DNA of 64,000 nucleotides from positions 186,001 to 250,000 of the forward strand of contig CAJQUW010011506.1 of assembly GCA_907163375.1 (NCBI GenBank). Reading direction: 5' to 3'. Each line of letters starts with the position of its first letter. Position 1 is the stretch's first letter. Positions 12,481 through 23,765 of the stretch are shown here, piece by piece. This stretch comes from Prostheceraeus crozeri (lineage: Eukaryota > Platyhelminthes > Polycladida > Euryleptidae). Position numbers and translations under genes: made by a program. Below the pieces are notes generated by a model. It worked only from the letters and a program-made list of their open reading frames with translations, ran no database searches and was not told the DNA's origin.

Positions 12481-12833
12481 CAAATAAACGAAGTGTATTC
12501 TTTGTATTTTGTGCTGACATAAAGATTCTTCAATAGGCCATACCCAAAATTCCTATTGGGCCCATGAGAAGTGTGGTATTAGTCGGAAACTATTTTCTAT
12601 TACAATAACTGCAATTAGTAGCCTAAATAAATGCAGTACGTCATAAAGCTTTCCTCTAATTTAGCCTACACTGATATACTGACTAATGGAAGATCTTTGA
12701 TTTAATTATGACTGAATTACACATTGCTCATGACAAATTGCAAATGAGCAATTGCTTTCATTTTATCACTCAGAAATATAAACAAACAATAAATAGTATA
12801 GCTGCGTAGTGAGTGCATGATGGTTTAAACATA

Positions 12834-13010
12834 CAGTGGAACCTCCTATTGCGGACATTCTATACAGCGGACACCTCCGTATTACGGACAGTTAAGGTCA
12901 GTCCCGAATAATGTTCGTATCATCACCGGTAACTCCATATTGCGGACACCTCTATAATGCGGACACTAAGGCGCAGTCCCGACGGTGTCCGTAATATGGA
13001 GGTTCTACTG
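12834..13010. mobile_element. 177-bp pogo/Tigger-like MITE with TA target duplication
   Basis: Left end CAGTGGAACCTCC and right end (complement) CAGTAGAACCTCC form terminal inverted repeats of about 24 bp. They continue with ATTGCGGACA on the left and ATTACGGACA on the right. TA dinucleotides flank both ends (12832-12833 and 13011-13012). CAGT-GAACCTC termini with a TA duplication are typical of pogo/Tigger-type elements of the Tc1/mariner superfamily. The interior repeats GCGGACACCT-like words and codes for nothing, so it moved, if at all, with a transposase supplied elsewhere. Confidence 0.75.
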
Positions 13011-13805
13011 TATTTAGAATACGAAATTGGAATGATATCATTTTTGCATAAATGTCGGCTGTCACACACAGTTTAGGGGTGCGATGATAGATGCGAAGAT
13101 ATAAAATATATGAAACATATAAAAAATTCAATATCCACAAATGCAACAAAATACATGTAGGGCTATACAGCAAATACAATAAGTACGAGCTCTCAATGGG
13201 TGTTGTTGTCAAGCACAAAAACAAACAGCTATTTTAATCAACACAATTATTTTATTTTTGAAATATTCTGTGAATTGAGTAGCATTTTGATAAAAGATCT
13301 GAACTTCAAGCTCATATCATGTAGTTCTCCTAAGATTCAAGTCAAAATATTAATTTTATAACTTGATTTGTATATATGCAGCATTAATAGGAAACCAAAG
13401 TTTTGTATCACTTCCCCAAGGTCGATCTAAAACCCGAGGTCCAACCTTGGCTGGAGGAATTTTGATATCATTGTAAGAAACGGTAAAAAATCTCAGTGTC
13501 AGTTGTGCAACAAAGTCTGCAGTCTGCATGCAGCAACACCATCATAAACATTTGAATGATACTCACAAAAAGTAATTTACGAGTCTCATGATTTGAAGCA
13601 CCTCAGTGAACACACTACAAAAAGGTCGAGCCTCTCTCGAAAAAATGCCCCGGCACAGCTATTTGTGTATGAAAATGTGAAATTTATATCACTTTGACGA
13701 ACGTATTCGAGATTCGCTTTTGAGATATTTCTCCACTTGCATACTTCCCTCATGACTTGACTCTCCGAATTTGTTTGTGTCTAATGACGTGATTAATTAA
13801 TAGTC
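13011..13805. other. No feature seen
   Basis: AT-rich sequence between two non-autonomous DNA elements, with no supportable gene or repeat. Confidence 0.35.
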
Positions 13806-14522
13806 CAGGGTGACCACTCGGTCCGAATTTTCGGACCAGTCCGAATTGGTCCGATTTGGGCAGAATTTCGGGGGAAGGTCCGAAATTGCCAATTATGTAA
13901 TTCATGGGTTTTTTTCTTACTACTTACCCTAAAATAAAAATTGAGCATCTTATTGAATTACTTTATTCTGTAATTAACAGAAAAAATTTAATCTGATGTT
14001 GAATGTGTATAATGAATATACCATTTTATAAATTCATTTCAGTTTTCGATTTTATCCAACAATTTCAGACTTCGACAAAAAATTCAGTGTGCTCATCAAA
14101 TGAGCGGAAAGTAGATATTGCATAAAATATGCGCTAAAACAGAAAGTTTCTCCTTTCAGATGACGCTAATTATCGCTTCGTATGATCGTTTCTTCACAGA
14201 TTGCGCGATGCTCTATAGTGCCATTTTTTCCTTTATTGATATGAAAACTTCGTTTGTCGTAATCCCTGCATATCGGTAAATTGCGAGATTTTTGCTGGGA
14301 TGTCGCTCAAGGATTGTCTTTGGTATCGCTGATTGATTTCTGAATACAAGTGAATGAGCTTCCTATACTTTCACTCAGAAGTCAGAATATGAAATTTTTC
14401 ATGATATTCTATGTTTTTCTTTGTATACATTTCATTTGGATAAGTACTACTAAAGTCTATGTGATGTCATTGTGGGAGAGATTTATGGTCCGATTTTCGG
14501 TCCTACTGAAGTGGTCACCCTG
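13806..14522. mobile_element. 717-bp hAT-type non-autonomous element
   Basis: The left terminus CAGGGTGACCACTCGGTCCG and the right terminus (complement, CAGGGTGACCACTTCAGTAG) share a perfect 13-bp inverted repeat. Subterminal GGTCCGA/TCGGACC words are repeated on both sides. TAGTC abuts both ends (13801-13805 and 14523-14527), a 5-bp direct repeat consistent with a short-duplication hAT group. The interior contains no transposase, only a chance 79-codon frame near the right end. Family is assigned from the CAGGG terminus, the duplication and the subterminal repeats. Confidence 0.65.
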
Positions 14523-15766
14523 TAGTCTAACAGCGTTTATAACCCTCCCAATAACCCTGAAGGCTACCAAGCTCCCTTTTCAGAGCTGAAGTTTGCTTCG
14601 ATTTGAAGGAAAATCTTTAAACGCAATTTGCCAGCGATCTGAGTGTCGTGCGGCCATGAAATTGTCACCATTCGAAGGCCCTTGAAATTCTAATGCAAAT
14701 GTTGGTATTTTTGTCGCCTTCCGGGGTCAAAAAGTTTCACGAAATTTATCGAAATATCTCCCCTTGGTAGTCCGATGGTTGATGCATTCTTTGCTTACAT
14801 AATTCAGCAATGTGATGCTAGCAATGTATATACTACTGACAAGCCGCGTGGTTGCGGTTAACCGTGCGAGAAGCCAACCGCGCCGGCCCCTGTTGGTGAT
14901 TGCATCACGCATTATTTCTTGATTCAAGATTGCTTATTTTTCTGCATCGCATTTTTATAATTGCCGATTGACGCGGCGAGAAAGTGTGATGGTGAAAACT
15001 GAAGCGTTTTACGCCAACCAAAGGACAAGATGCATTAGTTTGACAGGAAGTTTAACTGGAAGATTTAATCGTTGTTTTTTGGGAAGACCTCATTTCATTG
15101 AGAGACTTTTTTCGCTGATGCTATTTCCTTTATCTTCGGATTGTTATTTTATAGTATTTTAGGTATCTGAGAGAACTACATTTAGCTAATCTTTAGAGGA
15201 TATGGCTTTTAAATCAAATCGGTCAGGATATGTACGCAGTCGTTTTCGAAGAGAAGTTCTGTCTGGGAAGTTGACTTGCACAAATAATGTTCAGTGGATA
15301 GAATTAGTCCATGTCCTTAATCTACATCGAGTGTAGCACTTCGATTATCTCGACAGTATCATCATGAGTGCAAGTTTCATGTTATCTTGAATCTGATCAG
15401 TTGTTGACATCGAACGTATCCATATCATTAATTCCTGTGATCCTGCGTAGAGATGCAAGTTCCGGTTAGTCGTCATCAACGTGTAGTATTATTGTCTGTT
15501 CATCTGTCACATCGCATAGAAAGTTTCCGAAAATATTGCCTTCCTTATTTTCCCTCAAATTAACGTAATTTTGCTACTTTGCCGCGTTTTTTAGAGGCAT
15601 AGAATTCTCCTCCAAATTGTGTATGGTTCAATTCAATACCATACTAAAGTTGTCTATTTTATTTTTTCAATAATGATTTGTGATGCATGCAGTATTTACT
15701 TTTTCAAACTGAAATCTCTTTGATATACATTAGACCTACCAGCCTTCACAAGTGTTTTGGTGGTGT
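14523..15766. other. Mostly featureless; tRNA-like GC-rich block at 14837-14890
   Basis: On the minus strand 14890-14837 reads GGGGCCGGCGCGGTTGG and continues through GGTTAACCGCAACCACGCGGC. It shares the 12-mer GCCGGCGCGGTT with the possible SINE head at 12112. It may be a SINE scrap. No gene is seen in the remaining sequence. Confidence 0.3.
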
Positions 15767-16350
15767 TTAGATGGATTTGATAGTCACAAATATTTTATCA
15801 AATAGAATATCGTTTTGTAATTTTAAGCATTTCTGTAAACTTTTTTCGGTTTTTCTATATAGATCTTTTCCTTTTGTGCTGAGTTGTTTAAAAGCAATCT
15901 TTGAATACCATTTTATTATAAAAAATTTCGACGTTTCGGACACACATACAAGGTCCATTATCAAGAAATGTAATGAAGATAAAAATGCCAAAAAGTTCAA
16001 ATTCAAAAGTTGTGGAGAGATCAGCATTAAGTAAAAACAAACTAGCTATGAGAATGGCGGTAACATTGATAGAACAACAAATATTTTTTCGTCTTGATAG
16101 AGGAGCTCAGTTTGTTACTTTCGTAGTACAAACGTACTTTTAATTTCATGCTTTCGTTCTTTGGAGAAACACTGTTATTGATGATCTTCATTAATCTTTT
16201 TTCTTGAACTTTTGAGTTTGATGTATATTGACCACAAAAATAGTATATAATTTCATTTGACTTCTCTTTTTCTTTGTCAATCATAAAAGAGGTCATCGTA
16301 GAATTTAATATTCTATCAATTACAGATATTGGATAGTGATTGTTCGTCAA
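15767..16350 (-). pseudogene. Penelope-like retroelement fragment (linker, tail and start of a tandem copy)
   Basis: On the minus strand 16350-16090 encodes a block resembling the PLE segment between reverse transcriptase and GIY-YIG: PISVIDRILN, then YFCGQYTSNSKVQEKRLMKI, then KLKVRLYYESNKLSS. PLE proteins have a Y..G.SS..QEKRL..I / L.V.....NKLS pattern here. The GIY-YIG part is missing. The sequence jumps to a PLE-like 3' tail at 15969-15925 (TTGATAATGGAC..GTCCGAAACGTC). Beyond that, 15850-15790 encodes KLQNDILFDK, similar to a PLE N-terminal segment. This would make it a tail-to-head junction of two tandem copies, an arrangement known for PLEs. Confidence 0.5.
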
Positions 16351-16429
16351 TAATTGCTTTATCTTCCGGATCTCACTATCGAAACTTGTCCAAGTGGAAC
16401 AAATTGAAAGGGCTCTGTGTATATAAGAC

Positions 16430-16560
16430 TTTACAATACTTAAAATTACAAAACGATATTCTATTTAATAAAACTTGTATAATGAATAATTTGCATCCCA
16501 AATTTACAAACATTTTATCTTTCAATAAAGTAGCCTACTTATTTCATTATTCGATTTGAG
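16430..16560 (+). pseudogene. Penelope-like retroelement N-terminal scrap
   Basis: The plus strand encodes LQYLKLQNDILFNKTC followed by NNLHPKF, resembling the PLE N-terminal segment (KL...FL..C...N..PKF). The nucleotides at 16437-16470 are an inverted copy of 15793-15828, so this piece lies head-to-head with the preceding minus-strand fragment. It is too short to be a gene. Confidence 0.4.
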
Positions 16561-16914
16561 GACACCCAATTCGTTTGATAGATCGAAAACCATATCATTC
16601 GCTAAAGTGCTTTTCGGTCCAGCAACGCTGGCCATTTTCAAAGCAATGACATTTATTACATAAAAATTTCAAAATATCTATAACAGTATGCCAAGAAGTG
16701 GACATCATATGATAACGGGATTTCTACTAAATTTTAATATTAATACTTTTCTAATATTAATACTAATTTCAATTTTTGCTGTTATAGATATTTTGAAATT
16801 TGTATATAATAAATGTCATCGCTTTGAAAATGGCCAGCGGTGCTGGACCGAAAAACACTTTAGCGAATGATATGGTTTTCGATCCATCAAACGAATTGGG
16901 TGTCCTCAAATCGA
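16551..16914. repeat. Inverted repeat, 136-bp arms, with PLE-tail-like core
   Basis: Arms 16551-16686 and 16779-16914 are inverted complements with a few mismatches, separated by a 92-bp AT-rich spacer. Both ends carry TCGATTTGAGGACACCCAAT-type sequence. The right arm contains TTTGAAAATGGCCAGC..GCTGGACCGAAA at 16823-16852, a hairpin followed by GAAA like the PLE tail at 15.9 kb. This suggests two PLE 3' tails joined in inverted orientation. No target duplication is evident. Confidence 0.6.
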
Positions 16915-19556
16915 ACATTGACAACATCACCCAACCACTTATTATACCAACATTAATTCATATTATTGCAAACTAGCGTAAATTACAATTTACCGGTTTG
17001 TATTATTTCCTTAAACCCGTATTGTTAAAGGGTTAAACAGAACAGTTTTAAAACAATTTTCTAAAACTGCCTTTAAAACTCAGGTCGATAGACGGTTTTG
17101 TGTACTGCTTCAAAACCTTGTTTTTGATTTCAAATATAGTTTTAATCAAGATCGTGATTATAAGCACGTGTTTTGTAAACTGTGTTAAAAACACGGTTTA
17201 TGAAACCCTGCTTTTTTACTGTTTTAAAAAGGTTTTTATCTTCAGGTTTATTATTATGTTCTTTCATATTCTAGCATTTTGAATCGCTTCTTTTCAATTG
17301 ATCAACATATGAAATGTGTCGTTAGCCTCAAAATCAGCTTTGATGTGTGAAATAAAGCACCCTTAATATGTCGATTACACATGATATTCAGAAGTTTTTG
17401 AAGTTATAGGTCTGTTCATACTGCTCATGTCTGCTGACAGCTACTCGATTTCTTGAAAGTATTCTGAACCTTCATATTGACAACAAGTCATAAATAATCA
17501 AGATTGTTGTTTTACTTGTCTTAATATGTTCCCTCTTTCAATAAAACATTAAAATCATCAACATGTCGATGTCGATCATGATCCACATGGGCATTTTTTA
17601 AGCCTATTTTAGCTCTCAACCTTTTAAAACTGCACTTTCAAGCATGTTTTTACAAACGTGGTTTTTATATTTTGAATGTTCTATAAACTGTGATCGAAAT
17701 CCCAGTAGTTGATGAGTATCATGATCGACCTTTTGACGAACAACTTGATTTTATATTCTCGAAACAGATAAAAGCATGATTGATGTTTGATGATATGTCA
17801 TATTCGAGAACAGACGAGGAGTGAGCCAAATGGCAGTTATTCAGGTCTGCTCACATTTTTGAACTGAGGATGTACAATCTCTCTTTATTCTTTTTATGAT
17901 GCTTTTGAATAAAGAAAGCTACATGGAAACAAGCAAAATGTCTTGTGCAAAAGTTATGCTAGCAAAAGAAGCGCTTTAAAAACGTACAAGTTATTTAACA
18001 AAATCGGAAAAATCTGGCTCAGTCATATTGCGCTTGTAAAAATTGGGAAATGTTTTTCAAATCTAAGGATAATTAGATTTGTTTCTCTTATTCTCTGCAA
18101 GTGCTCATCGCTCTCTCTTTAATTGACTTTAAGATATTACTGATTTTTTTCAGTTGTTGCATTCAGTAATTTTCAGGTATACTATTTCAGATATACCACT
18201 CGTACATTGCACCAGTGTTTTCATGAAAGTTCTGAAATATTTGCAGAATTAGATATTCAGCCCCTTCGTTAGCCCCCTTCCTTCCTCATTCTGCCCCGCA
18301 ATCGCGTTATGAAGCCCCTATCTCTGCATGTAGCTCCTACATACATAATCCTGTATGTGCTGTATTTTCTTTTGCACTCATTCATCCTGCCTTAAAGCAT
18401 TTAAACTTTCAATAACCATGATTTAAACTCCTATGCTGCCTAGTTTTGTATATGCAGAGTGCCATGTATATGCAGATTGTCTATACTGAGTGCTCTATGT
18501 GCTGTATTCTACTTGGTGACTTGTGTTTTGTAGTATTCTAATGAAAGCCATGTGCTCTATTTCTCATGGTATTTTGCCACATCATCGCCACGAAACCCTG
18601 TTTGCTAAAGTAGTATGCCGGCAACACCTACATCTTCCACTGTTTCTAATTTAGGACAACTTCTGACATTTTTTATACAATGTGATTTTAGTGTATTTAT
18701 CAAAAGAGGAATTACTACAACTCTACTTTCATTGTAAAAGAAAGTAACATCAAATAATTGTATTTTTTATGATGGACATTATTTCTTTTATCGACAAATT
18801 TCCGGACCGCCAGATTAAGTTTCTGCAAGGAAACGAGGCTGAAAATGAGACTTGCACAGAATGATGTACAACCTATAGTTACCACGAATCTGCGCTTCAG
18901 TCGAGTTATACCGGGTTACTCTTCTTGTCAGTCAGGATCAAAGAAAAACACATGTAATGGTGAAGCAGATAGAAGTTTTAAGTAAAAATGAGATTTTCTA
19001 ATATTTTCAGATTAAGTCTATAGTAGTGTTGTGGTCAAAACTTGGGCTTCATCAGCTGTTCAGAGAAAATCGGGTTGAATTGTTAACTACTAGCTTTGTC
19101 AAAGCGACGAGAAAACAATTTTCCGTAACATGATACAATTCTTCATTCTAAAATAAACCGAGAAAATAATTTCAAACGATAAATATTTGGTAGCATTTTG
19201 TCTATGATTTATAGCAAACACAATCATACTTGAACTTCAGTTATTTTATTGAATTACTGATGCAGCCTACTTGGCGGCGAGGGCATTTTAGTATTACTAT
19301 ACTTCCACTATCAAATCAAGACTGACTTCATTTCAAAGACCTGAGGCACTGTCATCGTGTCGCATTATCAAGCAAATTTTATAATTTGTTTGTTCCTTAA
19401 TTCATCATGAAATCTTTATAAAAACCAGTTATTAAAATCCATTATTTCCTTGGATATGAGTTTTCCTTTCAGAATGCAGTTCACACAGTGCAGTATTTAC
19501 TTTGTGGTTCATTTATTCATTCTTATTTAATCCTTTCGTTGGTGCAATTTTGAGAA
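16915..19556. other. No gene; GTTTTAAAAC-rich patch at about 17030-17270 and 17600-17710
   Basis: GTTTTAAAAC-like words in both orientations recur (for example CAGTTTTAAAACAATTTT near 17040 and CTGTTTTAAAAAGG near 17219), and again near 17620. They may be the ends of an old AT-rich DNA element but no TIR or duplication can be fixed. A small C-rich patch lies at 18257-18300. No coding signal. Confidence 0.35.
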
Positions 19557-19621
19557 AACTTTCTTGCACCATGGCCACACCTGGTTTCTATAGGGAAACA
19601 CATCAAGACTGTCTAAAACAT
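19557..19621 (+). repeat. Direct repeat copy A (65 bp)
   Basis: Begins AACTTTCTTGCACCATGGCC and ends CTAAAACAT. It pairs with 20263-20327 in the same orientation at about 80% identity without gaps. The 706-bp period could mark a decayed LTR-like element or an old local duplication. The sequence between them (19622-20262) has no coding domain. Confidence 0.55.
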
Positions 19622-20262
19622 AGCAATCATTGGAATAAGAGACAATAAGAGAGATAATGTAAGTAAATATATTTCAAAGCATGCACTGTAAACTTCGTCA
19701 TTGACAAGTCAAGTACAATAATAAAGAAATCTAACAACAGTGGTTCATTTCGGATCTGTACACAAATTAAATGATAATCACTTGTTACATGTCATTTAAA
19801 AGTATGATGATTGCATGTGTACATAATAAAGCAAAGGAAGACATGAAATATGTAGGTACAACTATTTTAGCGAACGAAAAATTTATAATTGGCACAGACG
19901 GAAAAGAGATAATCGTTCCTTCTGAGCACATAAGTCTGGTTGAAGCTGGCAGATGGTCACGCTTTCTATGATCGACAGATGAATACGATCTCTGGCCTCT
20001 TTGTGTGCGTCTTGTGTTGGATGACCCAAGCCAAGTCGGAATGTGCTCCTTCTTCCTTGCTGCAAGGAACTGGTCACTCTAGCCAGTGTACCCTGCTCCG
20101 CAAGGTCAAGTAAACCGGTAAGAGGGACTGCTGATCGACAACTTTCTTATATTTCGCGAACATCCAATTTGACTGCTTATTTATCATTTATTATGTGTGA
20201 TATAAAGATTTTAGGATCCTTCAACTAAATCAGAATGAATAGTTTGACATGCAAATCAGAGC

Positions 20263-20327
20263 AACTTTCTTGTACCATGGCCACAAATGATCTCCATAGT
20301 GGAACACATCAAGATTGTGTAAAACAT
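20263..20327 (+). repeat. Direct repeat copy B (65 bp)
   Basis: Second copy of the 19557-19621 repeat, beginning AACTTTCTTGTACCATGGCC. Differences are mostly isolated substitutions, consistent with old age. Confidence 0.55.
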
Positions 20328-21777
20328 CATCAAAGACATCGTTCCACTCGATCAGAAGCCCTTGTTCACTTCCCTCAGCATTAACACAGCTTCATATGTG
20401 ATATGCAGCCATACTCTGAGTTAGTTTGAAGTCTGCAGTGCAATCAGCGGACAAGATAACTCCTGGTGTTATCCGCCTAGGGGTTAGTTTCCTTTTGTGA
20501 ACACAGCACTAAAAAACATTCCGATTTTCTTTGTTGAACTTTACACTATTGATCTTTTTGAAAAAAATGAATATTTATAAAACTCTTTATATAAAAAGTC
20601 CTCTTATTTTTTTGTTGCAAAATAATTGATATTTGTTTATTTTTGTGCAGTTTTGTATTTTTTCAAGTAAAAATTTGATATTTTTTACTCATAATAATTC
20701 AGTTTACAAGCTTCATTTTGGCGGTATTGGACTTGGAGAGCCAGCTGTAAAATTATGGCGTTGATTTATAAATGAGATAATAGTGTTTTTCTGATTGCAC
20801 TTTAACACACCAACTGACAATCAAGCGGAATTTCACTGTTCTGTAAAGGCATTATTAATTCGTTACACACTAACTTATGCTGATGGAGTTCAGCAATTGA
20901 ATGATGAATGTTGAAGTAGGCCCCCTGTCGGAACGCATCTTGCTAATATCAACAGATTATCTGGCGAGGTAGCGATTTTGAGGATAATTTTTTTAAAGGT
21001 TCATTTTCGTGTAAAAACTATCTCCGCATGTGAAAATGGTCATCATTTATCCAAAAACATGTGTAAAATTAAAAAACAACAGGTGGCGAAAAAATTGCTA
21101 TATTTAGTTGGTAGATATTTGTTTACTAATGCGAGCTGATTTTTCGCCAACCGGCGAAATCGTGGATATTGTAGCAACTAATTAGTGGTAAGTAGTAATG
21201 TTCGTATATTACCTTCACATGAAAATGTATTGTATACTCAGTCTGATCTGATAAAAAGGGATCTTTATTAAATTCACGAAGGCTTAAACCAAAAAAGTAT
21301 TTATCTTCCATAAATGTCGCAGTAAATACTATGATATTATTCAAATATTTGTCATTGTTGTAAATTATTGAATGTCAAGAGATGTTATGAAAATTGATAT
21401 ATGCGGATTCTCTATATTCCTATCATTATCAAAGAATGATAGTCTGCACTTAGTACTTAGATAGATTAGCCATATGTGGGGATAGTGAGGAGGTGAGGAT
21501 GAGAATAGAGCCTCGGCTGTAGAGGCGGATTACTAAAGAAAATAATAGAGAAACTCAAATGTAAAAGGTAACATATAGAGCGCGAATTGTCGCCGGCGAA
21601 CTTCGCCAGCGAATATCCCGCAAATATGACTGAACTTTAGCATGATATTCTGCAGCTTACATTCGCCAGTTTTTCGCAAGATTCGTTCCCACAGGGTGTA
21701 GCAGCAACGCATTTTTTCATTCCAGGTAATATAGCAATTATCAAATATGATTGATAGATAGTCCATTTCTTTTGTAG
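20328..21777. other. Upstream region of ETFBKMT; no gene seen
   Basis: AT-rich, with several CGCCGGCGAA/CGCCAGCGAA-type words at 21140-21170 and 21585-21615 that may be repeat debris. A promoter cannot be placed. If the gene has a 5' UTR exon it probably lies here, because the start codon sits 5 bases after a good 3' splice site. Confidence 0.35.
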
Positions 21778-21782
21778 ATTCA

Positions 21783-22143
21783 ATGCTCGCACCTGCCATC
21801 CGAAGAGTCTTGGCTCGTACATGTTCTTCTTTCTCACTTATCAAGCAGCACACGGAGATCAGTCGCGATCATCTTACACCGGAAATAAGACTGCATCTCA
21901 TCACTCGGAATTGTGCGATATTCTACGCCAGACCAGGCCAAGATGAGACGACTGTTCCTTTCCCTGATCCCTATTGGGGTTTTTATTGGCCCGGAGGTCA
22001 GGCTCTTACGAGATTCATTCTGGACAATCCTAAAATGGTACGCAATAAAGGAGTTGTAGATTTCGGCTGCGGTTGTGGATCTGCAACCATTGCAGCTCTC
22101 ATGTGTGGAGCATCAAGCGTTTTAGTCAATGATATTGATCCTC
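21783..22143 (+). CDS. ETFBKMT: ETFB lysine methyltransferase, coding exon 1
   Basis: Encodes residues 1-120 of a 238-aa protein (joined to 24524-24879). ETFBKMT (METTL20) is a mitochondrial seven-beta-strand methyltransferase that uses S-adenosylmethionine to methylate lysines of the electron transfer flavoprotein beta subunit. The N-terminus is Arg-rich and free of acidic residues to about position 24, as expected for a mitochondrial presequence. LTPEIRLHL (31-39), DPYWGFYWPGGQALTRF (62-78), motif I VVDFGCGCGSA (91-101) and NDIDP (116-120) are hallmark family blocks. The exon ends CCTC before GTAAGT (donor at 22144) and leaves one base for the next codon. TTTCTTTTGTAG ends at 21777, so the ATG at 21783 is near the start of an exon and a 5' UTR exon, or trans-splicing, is likely upstream. 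The protein is slightly shorter than the human one (about 262 aa). Confidence 0.93.
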
Positions 22144-22989
22144 GTAAGTAGCCTACTACATGCACATGTATTGAAAAACTACTGATTTTCTATCGAAGTA
22201 TGATAAAGTACGAATTCAGGCAGGATTCTACAGAAACAACGACCTTTTTAATACATGAATTTACTGTCTAGGATTTTAATTCCTGTTTTCTTTGGACAAC
22301 AATTATCAAACAGTGAGAACAAAGACAACATAATCTTTAAGTGTATGTCGAAATTATTAGGAATGGCAACGTCATCGTGTGCTGATCTAGCGATATGAAT
22401 TTAAGATGTGAGCTTCCCCTTATTCGTATGTCTCGATTGAATATGTACCGGTACATAGTATACATGTGTAGGTTTACTGTGATAGCACGCTCATGCATCA
22501 GGTTTCTGTAACTAGCAAATACAAACTTATTTATTGCCTTTCTGTATCTTTTTTATTTTTTTGCAATACAGCAAAAGTTAATGTGAATGAGCTCACCACT
22601 AAGCGTGAAATAACATGCTTTAGCTTAATAGAGATCTTCCACTTCTGTCAGGAAGGATTATCAAAAATTGATGGCGATTTGATTGCTCTTTTCAATAAGA
22701 TAATTGACATTGAGATTTCAGAGCAATCAATTAATTGAAATTGAAAGCAATAACAATCAATTAATAGAGACAGAAATCATAAAAACCAAATGATTGAATT
22801 TGGCAGTGTTGAACAATTATTAATCAACTAAATTAACAAACATTATTCTAACACACTGGTATCAGAATCCATAACACATGTATGTCATGAGTCACACATG
22901 ATAATGTAGAGCTCCTACGCTATGATAATGTATCATCAATTATTTGAAATTCAATTAATTTTTGATATTCTCTTTCTTGAGATGGAACT

Positions 22990-23200
22990 CTTCATATACG
23001 GCGGAAAAACAAGTCTTTCGTGATGTTCTGGCTAATCTCTTTCCTTCCACGGTCATCTCAAATGCCTCCCTGATCCACTACATCTTGTCCTCACGCACAT
23101 ATGACCAAACCATCTCAGACGTCGTTCACTTATAGCTTCCGAGATCGACGGAAATCTCATCGCTTGTTTAAGTTCCTCATTTCACCTTCTTCTGTCGGAC
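22990..23200 (-). pseudogene. LINE 3' ORF fragment
   Basis: On the minus strand SEAISERRLRWFGHM is encoded near 23145-23095. After a frameshift comes WIREAFEMTVEGKRLARTSR (about 23080-23005). The R-L-R-W-F/Y-G-H-V ... GKR..GRPR order is the usual C-terminal end of RTE/Jockey-type LINE reverse transcriptase ORFs. At least one frameshift and a lost GRP motif make it a relic, inserted antisense in the ETFBKMT intron. Its GC content is higher than the surrounding intron. Confidence 0.6.
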
Positions 23201-23680
23201 TTCTGTCGTCCTGACATCCACCTTACCATTCTCTGCAGTAAACCCGCGTGAGCTGAACGTAAGGATTACGCGTCAGAAATATTGGTCAGACAACACACTT
23301 TTCCTTTCAATTGCAGTGAGGGGACATTCGATGTAAAAGCACACCGTTGCGTGTTATTCATCTATAGTTCTCTATTTATGTGGACACTTGAAATACATAG
23401 CAATTAATCACGCCACAACGAGTTGGCTTCAAAAAGCAATGCCGTTTTGAAACGGCAGTCCACCGTTCTAGTAGAAGTAGATAAGTCGATTCAGCACCGC
23501 TACGGCTCTGTACGTATTCAAGAGCAACCGCTTTTATGAAGCAAAGACAATCAAGTGCTTTCTTTATCAAACATTTTTTTTGAAAAATGACTTCTCAAAA
23601 TTTGAATTTCATTCGATTAAGTTCAGTAAAAACAAAATTGTAAACATAAATTTTATTTTTGTTAGAAAATCCATTTATGA

Positions 23681-23765
23681 TAGGGATGTACCGATTAATC
23701 GGTCGATTATTGACAGGAGAGAGCGATAATCTGTAATCGGCCGATTTTTGCCGATCAGTGGGCTC
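23681..23765. repeat. hAT-like terminal fragment
   Basis: Begins TAGGGATGTACCGATTAATC. Inverted CGATTAATCGG/CGGCCGATTTTTGCCGATC words follow. A TAGGG start followed by subterminal CGATT palindromes is common at ends of non-autonomous hAT elements, but the partner end and the 8-bp duplication were not found. Confidence 0.4.
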
